Notes under the pieces: model-generated | Seen by the model: only the letters and a program-made list of their open reading frames with translations | What the model was told of the DNA's origin: nothing | Database searches by the model: none | Position numbers and translations under genes: made by a program | Shown: positions 1 through 11,645 of the stretch, piece by piece | How the letters are laid out: the number at the start of each line of letters is the position of its first letter | How positions within the stretch are numbered: position 1 is the first letter of the stretch | Assembly: GCA_949752745.1 (NCBI GenBank) | Contig: OX457029.1 | Location: 15,749,956-15,813,955 of the forward strand | From: Protula sp. h YS-2021 | Lineage: Eukaryota > Annelida > Polychaeta > Sabellida > Serpulidae | Direction of reading: 5' to 3' | Length of the DNA: 64,000 bases

Positions 1-96
1 AATCAGTGCCTTACGTGTTTTGAAAAATCTCATTCACTCTGGTGAAGTCGGGTTTTGAATTTAAACCCATGTTCGATAATAAGTTAAACAGGGGAT

Positions 97-402
97 ATGG
101 AAGCCAATTTCAGCATTTTTAATAGTGCAATTTCCTACGAGGATTTGCTTCTGATACCAACTCAAACGTTATTTGATCCATCTACACTGGAATCCGACAG
201 TAGCGGTGTCCCACCGCAGAATAAGAGATATAGCATTATTACTGAAAGTAAACAGGAAGAAACCCTTAAAAATCGAATACCGAAAAATACGCGGCAAAAT
301 ACATGTAGGTGGATGTTGAATTCGTTTCATGACTGCCTGTACGCGTACAAAGGGAACGGTAGTAGAAAATATTTAAATTATAAAAGAATATATTTGAACT
401 AA
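97..402 (+). CDS. Short ORF of 101 codons, possible first exon or fragment of a Crypton/DUF3504-related protein
   Basis: An open frame starts at an ATG in a fair context (A at -3, G at +4). Its only suggestive part lies near residues 58-75, where IPKNTRQNTCRWMLNSF resembles the short N-terminal motif (IPKNT...T.W....F) that precedes the Crypton-derived DUF3504 domain in QRICH1/ZMYM/KCTD1-like proteins. After that point the frame becomes AT-rich and low complexity, so the true coding part may end at a splice donor near 350. No downstream DUF3504 exon was seen. It could be a first exon, a gene fragment, or chance. The assignment is weak and rests on one short motif. Confidence 0.25.
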   Translation: MEANFSIFNSAISYEDLLLIPTQTLFDPSTLESDSSGVPPQNKRYSIITESKQEETLKNRIPKNTRQNTCRWMLNSFHDCLYAYKGNGSRKYLNYKRIYLN

Positions 403-462
403 GAATCATGAAATAAAAACAAAACCACACTCGGGCTTGGGCTGAACCGAACCCACTCCCCC

Positions 463-645
463 TTAGCCTTGGGCACTGTTCGCATCCGCCTTTCAGGCTC
501 GTGCCACCAGTACTACAGGCTGCGGGGGGTGGGGGGAGGGGAGTTCGGATCAGTCCACCCACTCAAATCAGTTCACCGTGCTTTAGCCTTGGGCACTGTT
601 CGCATCCGCCTTTCAGACCCGTGCTACCAGTGCTACAAGCTATCT
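463..645. repeat. Two-copy direct repeat, period 120 bp, with G-rich spacer
   Basis: The segment starting TTAGCCTTGGGCACTGTTCG at 463 recurs almost unchanged at 583, and similarity runs for about 63 bp in each copy. The spacer holds a G-rich stretch at about 521-542. No coding role is visible. It is probably a small tandem duplication or a fragment of a dispersed repeat. Confidence 0.7.
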
Positions 646-756
646 TTTGTGCAAACTAATAAAATCTCGTGAACCTAGTATTCCTGATGTTTTTAATGAA
701 TCCAAACAGTTCATTTTCTGAGTCTGACCTCCAGCTTCACCCACTTAAAATCTTTT

Positions 757-2002
757 ATAACTAGAACGAATTTCGCTACAAGTAGCGAAATGACACCCAC
801 TTGCAATGGTACAACCTGTCTAGTCAAAGACACATTTTTTCAGTCTTTCCACATAATTGTCAACTTCCGAATTATTATCATGAACAAGGACATGGACGTA
901 AATATAATGTTATCTCAAAAAATCAAATTCAGTTTTCTAACCGTTTTTGAGATAATGGTCAACTTCCGGTTTTTGACCTTGGCCTTCACGGAGGAGGTCA
1001 AGGTCACCGAGGTACCTCTTATATAACATCTTTAAAGCCCAAAGGGTCGAAAATAAGCTCAAATCGTTCTGTCTCTAACCGTTTTCGAGATAATGGTCAA
1101 CTTCCGGTTTTTGACCTTGACCATGACGGAGGAGGTCAAGGTCACCCAGGTATCTCTTACATAACGTCTTTTAGGCCCAAAGGGTCGAAAATAAGCTCAA
1201 AATCGCTTTATCTCTAACCATTTTCAAGATTATGGACAATTTTTCTCTAACCGATTTCAATATACAAAAGTCACATGACCTTGACCTTGACACTAAATGT
1301 CGAGATTCCATCCATGATGTTACTGCCTACTGACACCGTACACGTGTTGAAACAAGGATTTGAGCGCTATTTCCAGCAATTTTCCGTGATTGAATAGGTT
1401 TTTGAAAAAATATTTTGACCTCAATTTCAAAAAAAATTGCGGATTTCACGATATCTCATCACCCTCTATCTCTGTACCAAATTTCATCGTCCTACGTCTG
1501 TTTGCAAGTGGGAAATGTGTTTTAACTGATCTGTAACCAGACTGAGGAAAGGTCCCACATTCTGAGCATTTTGCTCATTTACTTGATTATATCCTATCCG
1601 GCAGTAACCAAGAAAGTTTCAAGGTAATGTATGTAGAAAATTCTGTATGAAGCATAATTCCCACTTGCAAACATAGTTTGCAAATGGGTATGCTTTGCAA
1701 AGAATTCTGGCTGTTTATTCCTTCCTTTTTTCCGTCACGGAGGTTTCCAGAAAACTCCTCCTACGCTATTTGACGTAGGACAATGAAATTTGGCACAGAG
1801 ATAGAGGGTGATGAGATGTCGTGAAATTTTGCAGATTTGATGATTTGAGATTACATTATATTTACTTCGATGTCGTTGTTCATGATAATTCGGAAGCTGA
1901 CAATTATGTGGAAAGACTGAAAAATGTGTCTTTGACTAGATAGATTGTATCATTGCAAGTGGGTGTCATTTCGCTACGTGTAGCGAAATTTGGTCTGGTT
2001 AT
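757..2002. mobile_element. Non-autonomous DNA transposon (MITE), 1.25 kb, with TIRs of about 160 bp
   Basis: The left end (757 to about 920) and right end (about 1840 to 2002) are long inverted repeats. Both contain a small hairpin, TTTCGCTAC-N-GTAGCGAAA, followed by the box ATGACACCCACTTGCAA and a shared stretch of over 100 bp with scattered mismatches. Outermost bases are ATAAC[T/C]AGA, and the flanks are TTTTATA on the left and TATTATA on the right, which suggests an AT-rich target duplication. There is no transposase. Internally there is a 138 bp direct duplication rich in GACCTTGACC-type boxes. A truncated relative lies at 55075-55458. Confidence 0.75.
943..1225. repeat. Internal 138 bp tandem duplication in the 757-2002 element
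   Basis: The unit beginning GTTTTTGAGATAATGGTCAA at 943 recurs at 1081 and starts a third time at about 1219. Each full unit carries an inverted pair GACCTT...GGAGGAGGTCAAGGTCAC, a TCTTA[TC]ATAAC box and the segment CCCAAAGGGTCGAAAATAAG. The GACC/GGTC pairing could form a hairpin in each unit. Confidence 0.7.
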
Positions 2003-2862
2003 TATAAGAAATCCATTCGTTTCCAGTTGATACAAGTTTATTTCTGCGTCCCACCAACAACACAAATCATATATTGAATACATGCGTGCGCAATCAAAGC
2101 GAAACGACAGGGAACCTATGTAGATTCTACTGTGACGCATTAGTTGTCAGCACTTGAAACACAAATATGCGCTGTAAACACACATGCGTAACCAAAGCGG
2201 AACGACAGAGAACCTATGTAGATTCTATGTGAGGCATTGGTTTTCAAGTCCTTCTCTGAACTTGTACGAACATCTATAAAATCCGTCATTCATAGTTACT
2301 ATATTCCACTTTTCAAAAGTATATTTACCAGTTTTGGGCACAATGTATACAACGCGAAATATAGATTACCACCGATAATTCCGATTCTACTGAGATGGCT
2401 TTATAATCTGTTAATATACCTTGTCTGCGCATATTGTCCCTTTTAGTTGTAATGTACCCCTTCTTCTGTGAATGGAAGGAGTAATGCACAAGAAGTACAA
2501 AAGTCAAGAAAGTTAGACCCAAACAGATTCTTTCAGAAAATAATGAGATTGCAGTGGTAAAATATGCCATACAGGTAGTTCCATTTTAGTGATGCATATA
2601 AATTACACGCAATACATACCTGTGAGGCTGATTGGACACAAATATAAACGTCTAGTATCTGCGATTGAACAGATAAAGCAGAATAGCTGGTTTAACTGAT
2701 CCTCAAACAGATCAAGGAAATTTCCAAACCCAGGTGCGTTATGCCATTAAACTCGACTGTGATAAAATCCTTCCCAGCAGAAACTACAAAAGCTTAAAAA
2801 ACGACCATTTTGGTCAATTATCGATTTTAATCTAAAAATTTATTTTTGAGATGAGAGTGTAC
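2003..2862. other. Non-coding stretch, no feature recognised
   Basis: AT-rich sequence. Short open frames are present but none has recognisable motifs or plausible codon structure. A short direct repeat (AAAGC[GA]AAACGACAG.GAACCTATGTAG) occurs near 2095 and 2197. Confidence 0.5.
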
Positions 2863-3790
2863 AGTAAAACTTAATTAGTCCGAAAAGCGTTGGGACTGGT
2901 AAAATTTGTCCTGATTAGCAAGGTGTCGAGATTACTCAGGTTATGCAATAATGGCTTGATTTGTCAATTAAATATATCATTGCTGGAAAAGTAGGTAATC
3001 TGCCCTCTAGAAAGTATCTTCAGTGTTTTCTCTCTAAATGTCGTTGACTTAAATGTCGTTTCCTAATGTAGCTTTCATATTTATCGTTGGTCTATTTGTT
3101 AGGATGCCGAATGGAACTGGTAAACTTGAGGTGAAAGTCCAGAATTATTCTTATATCTGGAAAAATACGAAACGTTAAAGTGATTCCAATCAAAACTTCA
3201 ACAAACTCTTGTAAAATAAAGCAGAAGGAAACTTTTTCTCGTTCAGCCCCTCCCCCCACCCTCCCCCGCCCAAAATTAACATACGAGACCCGAACGCCAC
3301 CATGCCTAAAATAATGAGTTACGGGAAGCCAGATAACTGGCAAACAACAGTAAGGACACGCTTAAATTTAATCTTAATGATGTTTTCCTTTTTCCAGTTT
3401 CGATTAACAATATTCTGTTAATTTTTCTCAAAATTTGAATAAACAATAGCAGACTTCTAAACATATAAACACACTTGGGACTAGGCAAGACAAGCGTTTC
3501 GAAATTAGACATTTCGCAAACAGAAACAGCCATGTTGCGGCATATTGTTGATAGCATCTGGGAGACACACAAACAGCACCGAAACATCGCGTCATTGCTT
3601 GTCGGAATTACACAGGTTATTCATACAGTAAAAGCTACAGATGGGTCTGAAAATTTGTCTCTGGTGTCCGAAATTGGGAGGTATAGGAATAATCCAGGAT
3701 TCGTTTTATTGAAAATCAATGGAAGATTATAAGGGATTTAAATATTTTGTGCGAATTTGGGAGTTGTCCACATTAGACAGGTTTGTCCAG
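2863..3790. mobile_element. Possible pogo/Tigger-type DNA transposon remnant
   Basis: The left part (about 2863-2935) reads like decayed sub-terminal repeats of pogo/Tigger elements: AGTAAAACTTAATTAGTCCG followed by spaced GTCC..ATTAG boxes. The right part (about 3660-3790) carries related GTGTCCGAAATTGGGAGGT and GTCCACATTAGACAGG boxes. Between them are unrelated short open frames, one of 85 codons at 3475-3732, with no DDE motif visible. The resemblance is by eye and weak. Confidence 0.2.
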
Positions 3791-6700
3791 AGACAGAGAG
3801 TATATTAAAACATCTAAAATTCAGAATAAAATGTCTGCGAACGACATAATGACAAGACTCTGTATGGAGACTATTTTTTATTTGTACTACAAGAAAATGC
3901 AGCTTTTGAGCTCAAAAATTGTGTTGTTGTTTTTGATATCAATAACTCAATTTTTCATCTCCGGTTCCTTAAATTTTATTTAATTTGACGACACTACATG
4001 CAGAAACTGCATGATGTTGTGTTCAAATGAAATAGTCATTTTTAGATATGTTTCAAGAGTTGAAAGGAATTTTAAAATAGGATCCAGTTGATCGGTTTTT
4101 ATGATTAATCGCTGTTTTACTTGCCGCACTTGTAAGGCAAGTTTTCACACACATTCATGGATTTTCTGTATAGGTGTAGCTACATTTTCGCCAGAACATG
4201 TGATAATTAAAGCCCGTATCAAAATATGATTAATAATGTATACTGCAAGAGTGACTAAACCGTTAAAAAGTAAAATGACGACCAACAAACCGCAACAATA
4301 CCACAGCAGTTATTCTGCAGTTTATTTCAAAGGCGACTGCAGGAGACAACAAAGTGCCACATCTCCAGTGCATTAATCGCAGTGGTACTGATGATGAACT
4401 TTAAAAAATGGTAGCTAGTATAAACCGGTAACTGAGGCCATATTTGACACTCTATAAAGAAAAAACTTCGTTTGTACCTGTTCTTATTTGGATCTTTACG
4501 TCTGAACTGAAGTGGTACTGCGGCTCATTGTTACTTACCACATGTCAGAGCACCTACGTTTCAAAAATGACCACAGTGTTGTGAATTTATTTAGTGACAA
4601 CATTTTAGGTCAACAACGATTACAAATACATTTTTCACTGAAAAAACTTCATGTTCAAACAAAACAGAGGCGGAAGCAAACACACAAAACCCAAGAAGTC
4701 GAGCAATTTGAAGTTATTGAGACATGGAATATAAAAGATGTAACAAAGCTAAAAACTATTCAACAGCAATTCATAACATAGCATAAGCTACTTAAGCTTT
4801 CTATTCTTCTCTTTCTTCGACACGGAAGCAGATTTAAGGTAGTACCCTGAATTGTTTATATTTCTAAGAATTTCAACAATTAAAGAGGTAGATCAAGCTG
4901 TTGCAAATTTGAGCTTTATTTATTTACCCTAGATAAATATATGCTTAGAATGAAGCAAAACGAAAAAAATGAACTGCAAAGTAGAATTTTTCGGGTTACA
5001 AAGCAATTCAAGTTCAAAAAATTTGGATGCCAGTATCAAAACAAAGTAAAAGCATATTAAGAATTAGTTCTATTGAGAAAAATGACTGCGTTTTCAACAA
5101 AAATAATACTTTTGGTTTGCAAAAATAGTAATGGGATATAATTTTTTTTGCAATACATCACTCACTCTTAATAGATACTTATATTTTGCAATTAGCATCT
5201 AAATCTGTTATATCAGATATACTCTACGACCAGTATACTTTTTTATACTACTGGTCCTGTGTGTTCAAAATCAATCAAATTCGTTGTACCGGAATTTCAG
5301 TGTACCGATTCAATATCTGTCTGTCGGTACCGTTGTGGAACGGTTTCAAACTGATTCAATTTCAGTGTACCGAACTGATATAGGCAGTGTTGGTTCAAAA
5401 GATTTTCTTGTAAAATCCGGAATTTTTCACAGTACTTTTTAGTAATACTGGAATTTGGCACGGGAGGGTTCCGTTGTGCATACGAACACCCTTGAACCAA
5501 TACGCCCCCTTTTGTAGGATAGGACTAAAACTCCAAACTGTTCCTTTGATTAAATTTAATTCGGAAATAAGGTTACAATATAAATAATTACTTTTTTCTT
5601 GCACAGAATGCAACTTTTTAGAATATGTTTATGAAATATAAAACAACGCTTAAATGACAACCGGCCGAGGTGGAAATTATGCACATGGCTGTATATACCC
5701 CGTTCGATGCGAATTACCGTCAGTGTAGTGCTGCAGCATCACAGACAACCAAGACACTTTTTTTTCCTGGGCTGCAAAAAGGCTCTGTTTATTCCAGGGT
5801 CGGTGTGCCACCCGGAGTGGGCATTATGGTCCATTACCCTGTTATTATATCAGCATTCTTTTCAGATTTGCAAAACTGCTGTTCATTTCATTGAAAGTGC
5901 ATAAAAAGAAGAAGAAATAGATAAAGAATTCGCAGCTGTCGTAACATTATAGCTTCAATTTTTCTCGAAATCCATCTAACTAGACCACACGTTCAATTCT
6001 ATCTTTTTCACTTGTTAACTGGAGGAGCTTAGACCAAAATATCTATATGCTGACTCTTTTTACAACAAGATCCAGATGTGTTGATATAATGATTTGCCTA
6101 AGACAATTTTTCGTCAGCTATAGACAACCATATTTTAAATATTTTGTCTATATGGTGAACATAAATAGGTGGTCTTCAATTCCGGAAGGTTTCAAAGAGC
6201 TGTTTTTATAAGCTGTTTCATTCAAAACACATTAAGTACATTACTGTTTATCCTTAAATAAAAAAGGACGACTTTTTAATTCCACAGGGGTAAAATACAT
6301 TTTTCCCCTATTTTGCGTCAGTAATGTCTGTTTATTGTAGTACTATATCCCGGTTCAGACAGAATAAATTGTGACTATAAAGAGCAATGTAAGATAGTTA
6401 ATGTGAGAGTTATTTCTCGAGGCAAAAACCATCTTTTTATTTATAGGAAAGGCAAAAACAGGATCTGAAAAAAGGATTTTGACCTTTAGTGAAGGCATTT
6501 ATGCTACCAAAGAGAAGTGACTCGTAAACAATGTTTTGCTAACTGAATCCTACGACAAGAGTGTTTTGGTCAACAAGTGATTAGTGGTTCCCATTTAACA
6601 AAACCAATAACAAAAAGCATCTCTTTTCGTCTGTTAATACACTACTTGTTTTTAACGATTTGAGTTTCTACAGTTTGTTTCAAGGCAAAGTATGAGCCAC

Positions 6701-9700
6701 AGTGTGCTGTCATTGTTTAATGATTTGAAAAGGCAATAAGCTGACAATCACATGCTAAAATAAAAAACTGCCATGTCCAAAGTTCTTGCTTGGTCTCAAA
6801 AGTAATCTTTGGTTCTTAATTTCTTTCTTTTAGGGACTGTACTTTGAATACAAATATAATTAACAGCAAAACGCCAGATGCTAAGCAAAGACGTGCTCAT
6901 TAGAAAATCTGAACACAAAGTAAATAGAGAACAAGAGGCAAACTTAGTTTGTGTTCTGTTGCTTTATTATGCTTATAGTTCATGCATTTTGTTCTGGAAA
7001 CAAAATGTCATGCAGCAATTGCTTTAGTGCAATGGTACTTTGAGAGCAATCTTATGTTATTGTGTACTGGAAACTCTGAAAAGTTACATTTTATCCAATT
7101 CCCAAAACAAAAACAAAATATTTTGGCACTTTGTTTCTATTATTCAACTTAATGTGATTATATTAAGAAATACTGCAAATTTTTGTACAGCATTACGTAG
7201 TTCTATAATTTAAAAGAATGCATTGCTGTGCAAAAATACGTTCTTTTAAAATCTTTAGTATTAGTTGTGCTCTTATCTTTGTGGTAGAAAGGCGTTGGCA
7301 TACAAGTTCATTACAAACATTGCTTCTTCAAACGTTGCTACAACCTATGCCTAAAATCAGTCTTCATTAAAAAACTTACGCTGCAGGAACATTGTTAATA
7401 ATAACTGCCTAAAATCAATATGCGACTAAAACATGATAAGAGGTTTACTAACTATAAACAAAATCGTCGGAGAAAAAATATGAGTATGAAAGTTCGAGGC
7501 TTGAATGGTTCTGAAGTTTTAATTTAGGTTTTATTGCTGCTGAAACTCTTTGACTACATTTTGCTATATCACTTGTTTTATGTAAGTGAAGTAGCTTTAT
7601 CTGCACTGTTGCACAACAAATAACTGGGCCGCCAATTTGCTCAAACGTTCTGGCTGAGGATTCTGTTGTTTCCAAAATTTGTAAAAAAGTAAATGTTGTA
7701 TATGTTTAGTTGCAGTACATTTGTATTCGAGAAGATATTATTCTGTGGTTCTGAGAGATCAATTAGCAACAAGCTCTCTGTCTTCTTAATAGAAGTCTCC
7801 TGCTTTCAAAAGTTTACATGTAATCATATATAGACGGATATGGAGCCAATAATTCTTATTTATAGCTCAATAGAACCTCGCCAACGGCTTGAAAAGAAAT
7901 TGATAATTGATATTTTTATTAATCAAACAATGTAAGCAATACTCCACTCTAAATCAATCTCCTATCTTCTAAAGAGATTAGGTAACAGGGAATGTTTTAT
8001 AAACTCCGATATTTATTCACTTCGTTTAAATTAAAATTTATACCTCCAGTCCGTTACGTGCTCGATCAAAATAATCTTATGACCAATTATTAGGCCTTTC
8101 CGAACAGACGAAACGGAGAAGTGTGTCAGTTAAGCACATCAAATAACACCGCACATTATCTGTTTAAGTGAACAGATTTCATCATTTGAATTAATTTTGA
8201 ATTTTTGGTGATATGTACCTATATGTCTATAACATGGCCGTTTTTTTACATTTTAATAGTTCCTGATGTTATATAAAACATCAAAAATGTAACGGTAAGA
8301 AAATTAGTTCAAACCTGTAGGAGTCGGTGAGCAACTCAGGTGTCAAGCAAGGCATATTTGCATTAAGGAAGTTCGTTAACTTTCACGAGAGCAATGCCAA
8401 CTTGCTTCAGTGAAAGCTTCATGTTATGTATTTAAAATAAAATGTGGAAAGTGGCTTTTCAACATGAGACCGGTTTCTCATAGCAGCAATTGTATAGTAG
8501 AAGCAAGTTTCTGTTGGAAAATTCTATAGAAAATAGTCATGCATTACCTTGCAAAGTTCACTCAGCAAGATTGAAATTATATGTCATTGAGAATTGGGTT
8601 GAAAAATAAAAACTCATTTTTTTCTTGATTTATTAGACCCTTCTAAACGTTACTCTCCGTTTTACTGTTAATAAACAGTAAATTGAACTGGCTAGTAATC
8701 ACTCACAAACAATGCACAGCCTTTTTGTTAGATGTTTGCAAACTGGTGCCCAAATCCATAACCCTAATTGGGCACGGGTGACAGTATCGTGAACAAAAGG
8801 CTCAATGGCAAGTTCATTGGTCTTCCACAACTACCCGAATCCGAAGTGCACCAGGTCTGTCGTTATAACATACATACATGCAATGGTGTAGAAATACCCT
8901 CCTTTTAGTTATCAGATACTTCCTTTACTGTAACTAAAAAAACATCTTCAGAATTACATTGGCTTATACCTTGGCTCAGAGTCACGTTGGCTTATGAATT
9001 TCTTGTGGAAGTGGCTAACCCCTTCTTGTATGCAGTCCGACAACGTAAAATTGATATATAATGTCTTTATACCAGAGTACATTGTCACTTGGTCGTGTTA
9101 TAATGGACAATATTTTCCGTTCATAAATCCATTATCGAGTTTTATATATATGAACTAAATTAATGAGGGATTCAGGTGTTGCGTCAGCTCGATAACCCAG
9201 CTTTATTAATGTAGCTACGTGATGTCCTTTTGATGTCCGAAATAAATGGATACAGTAGTACACATATAGAATCTATAAAATACACAGCATAATAAAGTGA
9301 ACATCAACTTTTTAATTGTGAGCTTTAAATAATAGTGGGATCAAATCTTTAATCGACTGTTACGCAATATCAACAATTTTCAAATTAAGTATAAATAACA
9401 GGAGTCCTGAATAAACAAAGGAGAAATAATTTTGCGAAAAAAACTACAGTTAATGTCTATTGCTCTACACATTTAACATGAAGCACATTCAATTTAAAAA
9501 TATCAAGGCATTTATGAGCTCACGGGAACAGAGAAATTGTTCTCGCAGTTTATTATAGGCTGTATTTTACACAGTTTTCTTTTTATAGCCTTTTATTACA
9601 GTGCAGACCGTCAAATATTACTCATAAAGACCTAAGTAACATTTCTAAGCAAACTGTTAAGGGTGATTAGAAAAACTGCATTATCCCTATGACAACCCCG

Positions 9701-10090
9701 TGACTATATTCACGTTAAAAATAGTAACAACGTCAAAAGCAAAGTAAAGATTTAATATCATTTTACTCCGAAAATGTTTTATGGACTTGATTTAAGACAC
9801 TACAATGTTTCTTGTTCACAGTAGACATTAATTGTTATCAGATTGTGAAATGATTTTAAAATCTTAAACACATTTATATATGAATTTAGAAAGCAACAAC
9901 GCATAGTATTAGAACGAATCAGCCAAGTCTCTTGGACGATATGGAGATGCGAACAAAAGCTGCCAGTAGGGGTGTACCGCAACGAAGTAAGTGATGCTTT
10001 GTTTTCAGCTGTGGTCAGGAACAGCTCATGAAAATGACGTCTTACCACACACGTCACTATTCCAGGATGTATGTTTCTTCAATGGATCAA
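3791..10090. other. Long AT-rich intergenic stretch without a recognisable gene
   Basis: About 6.3 kb with no convincing coding sequence on either strand. Small structures seen are a hairpin with arms ACCAGTATA/TATACTACTGGT near 5230-5257, a 16 bp direct repeat (AATTTCAGTGTACCGA) at 5293 and 5358, and a short inverted pair TGCCCAA/TTGGGCA near 8748-8776. Frames at 5670-5904, 7448-7675 and 9800-10057 are short and unrecognised. Confidence 0.5.
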
Positions 10091-10304
10091 ACGGATTTAA
10101 CCAGTGTTCTAACCCACTTAAAATCTTTTAAAATAGTGTTGTCCCTCCACAACATTTTTATTGATGGGGTGTAATCGCAATTGAGAAAGTGGGCATGATG
10201 CACCTGCAAATGATTGTTCTCGAAAGTTAAGTCGAAGTTGAAAAAGCTTGTAGTTGATCCATAATTTCAGAACTTCTCTGTGTACCACACATATTTGTGT
10301 AGCC

Positions 10305-11240
10305 GGGAACAGGCCCTCCCCCGGTCCTCCCCCCAGTGCTTTCCCCCTGGTTACTTCCCCCCCCCCGCTCTTACCCCCCCCCCCCGCTATTATTTTAATA
10401 TTTATTGTGTAATATTCAAAGGGTTTTATCAAAGAGTAATATGATCTATTCATGAAACTGATGAAAGATATTTGAATGATGTAACTGTTCAAAAGGGTAT
10501 TTTAAAGGGCTCAAGTCATGTATTGATGAAATTGATGAAAGATTATTGAATGATTGAACTGTTCAAAATGGTGTTTCAAATTTTAAGAGATGTATTGATG
10601 AAATTGATGAAAGCGTTTTAATGATTTAATTCCAGTAAGGGATTACGTTAGATATTCACGATTGCACATTTGATCAATTATTGCACTGAGTAGTTACGGT
10701 ATCATGAGATCAATTTAATATCATTGATGGGTTAATGCATAATACATTAATTGCAATGACGGAATTAAGAAAGGAATTTAGAAAGAACCGGAGCAGGTAG
10801 GCACGTTCTGTATAAAAACAGGTAAGAAATGACACTCTGTATCAAATCAATATGGAGTTCATTAAGACAAAACGAAGGAAGGATAAGCTCTCTTACGAAG
10901 GATACTTTACGTTCAGCAAACACAGCTAGCGAATGGGGCGATATCGTTTGAATGTGAAAAACGGAGGGGAGGTAGAGATTAAGCTGGTCAATGTAAAGCG
11001 AAGCGCTCAGAAAAGTTCTGAACATGCACATATGGTTAAAGTGTATGATAAGTGTAAAGGTGCCAAAATCTGTTACAAATTGTATTCAACTTCGAATAAG
11101 TAAAAAAAATTGTTTCATGTAACATCATTTCTTTTCTTACAAATGATTCCTGAAAAAACATTTTGAGGGGAAAAGGCCAGGGGGAAAAGTAACGGGGGGA
11201 AGGGCTGGGGGAAAGGGCCGGGGGGAAAGGGCCTAGACTT
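10305..11240. repeat. Inverted pair of C-rich and G-rich tracts about 0.8 kb apart
   Basis: The C-rich tract at 10305-10390 (GGCCCTCCCCCGGTCC..., long C runs, GGTTACTT) is matched on the opposite strand by the G-rich tract at 11165-11240 (blocks of GGGGGAAAGGGCC, AAAAGTAACGGGG). Both are next to a TTTGTGTAGCC box. The pairing suggests the ends of an inserted element or a locally inverted duplication; no target duplication was found. Both tracts could form G-quadruplexes on one strand. Confidence 0.45.
10446..10630. repeat. Tandem repeat, period about 72 bp, three copies
   Basis: The motif TGAAA[CT]TGATGAAAG recurs at about 10446, 10518 and 10590, each time followed by TGAATGAT...AACTGTTCAAAA-like sequence in the first two copies. 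It lies between the C-rich and G-rich tracts. No coding potential. Confidence 0.6.
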
Positions 11241-11392
11241 TGTGTAGCCAGTGGAAGGCACAAATGAACTTGGTTATACCGCAAAACACGCATCTTTAAA
11301 TATATTGAGAAATGCCCTAAACGTCACATAGTTTTAACTGCTCCAAAACGAATTTTGGTCAATCCGCATGCAATACACGCCAAATTAAATAG

Positions 11393-11645
11393 CTGGAAGT
11401 AAACAGATAGAAGTAAATATATGGAACAAATGGGTTGCAGTAAACAAATGGAAGAAAATAGTCTAAAGTAAATAGATGAAGGTAAATAAATAGAAGTAAA
11501 TATATGGAAGTAAATAGATGAAAGTAAATAGATAGAAGTAAATAGATGAAGGTAAGTAGATGGAAGTAGGTTTAAGTAAATAGATGATAGTAAATAGATG
11601 GAAGTAAATAGATTGAAGTAGATTCAAGTAAATAGATGGAAACAA
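11393..11645. repeat. Minisatellite, unit about 14-15 bp (AAGTAAATAGATGG)
   Basis: About 16 imperfect copies of AAGTAAATAGATGG run without interruption. The minus strand stays open through the array only because the unit lacks stops, so the repeated tyrosine/leucine-rich frame there is not a gene. Confidence 0.85.
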
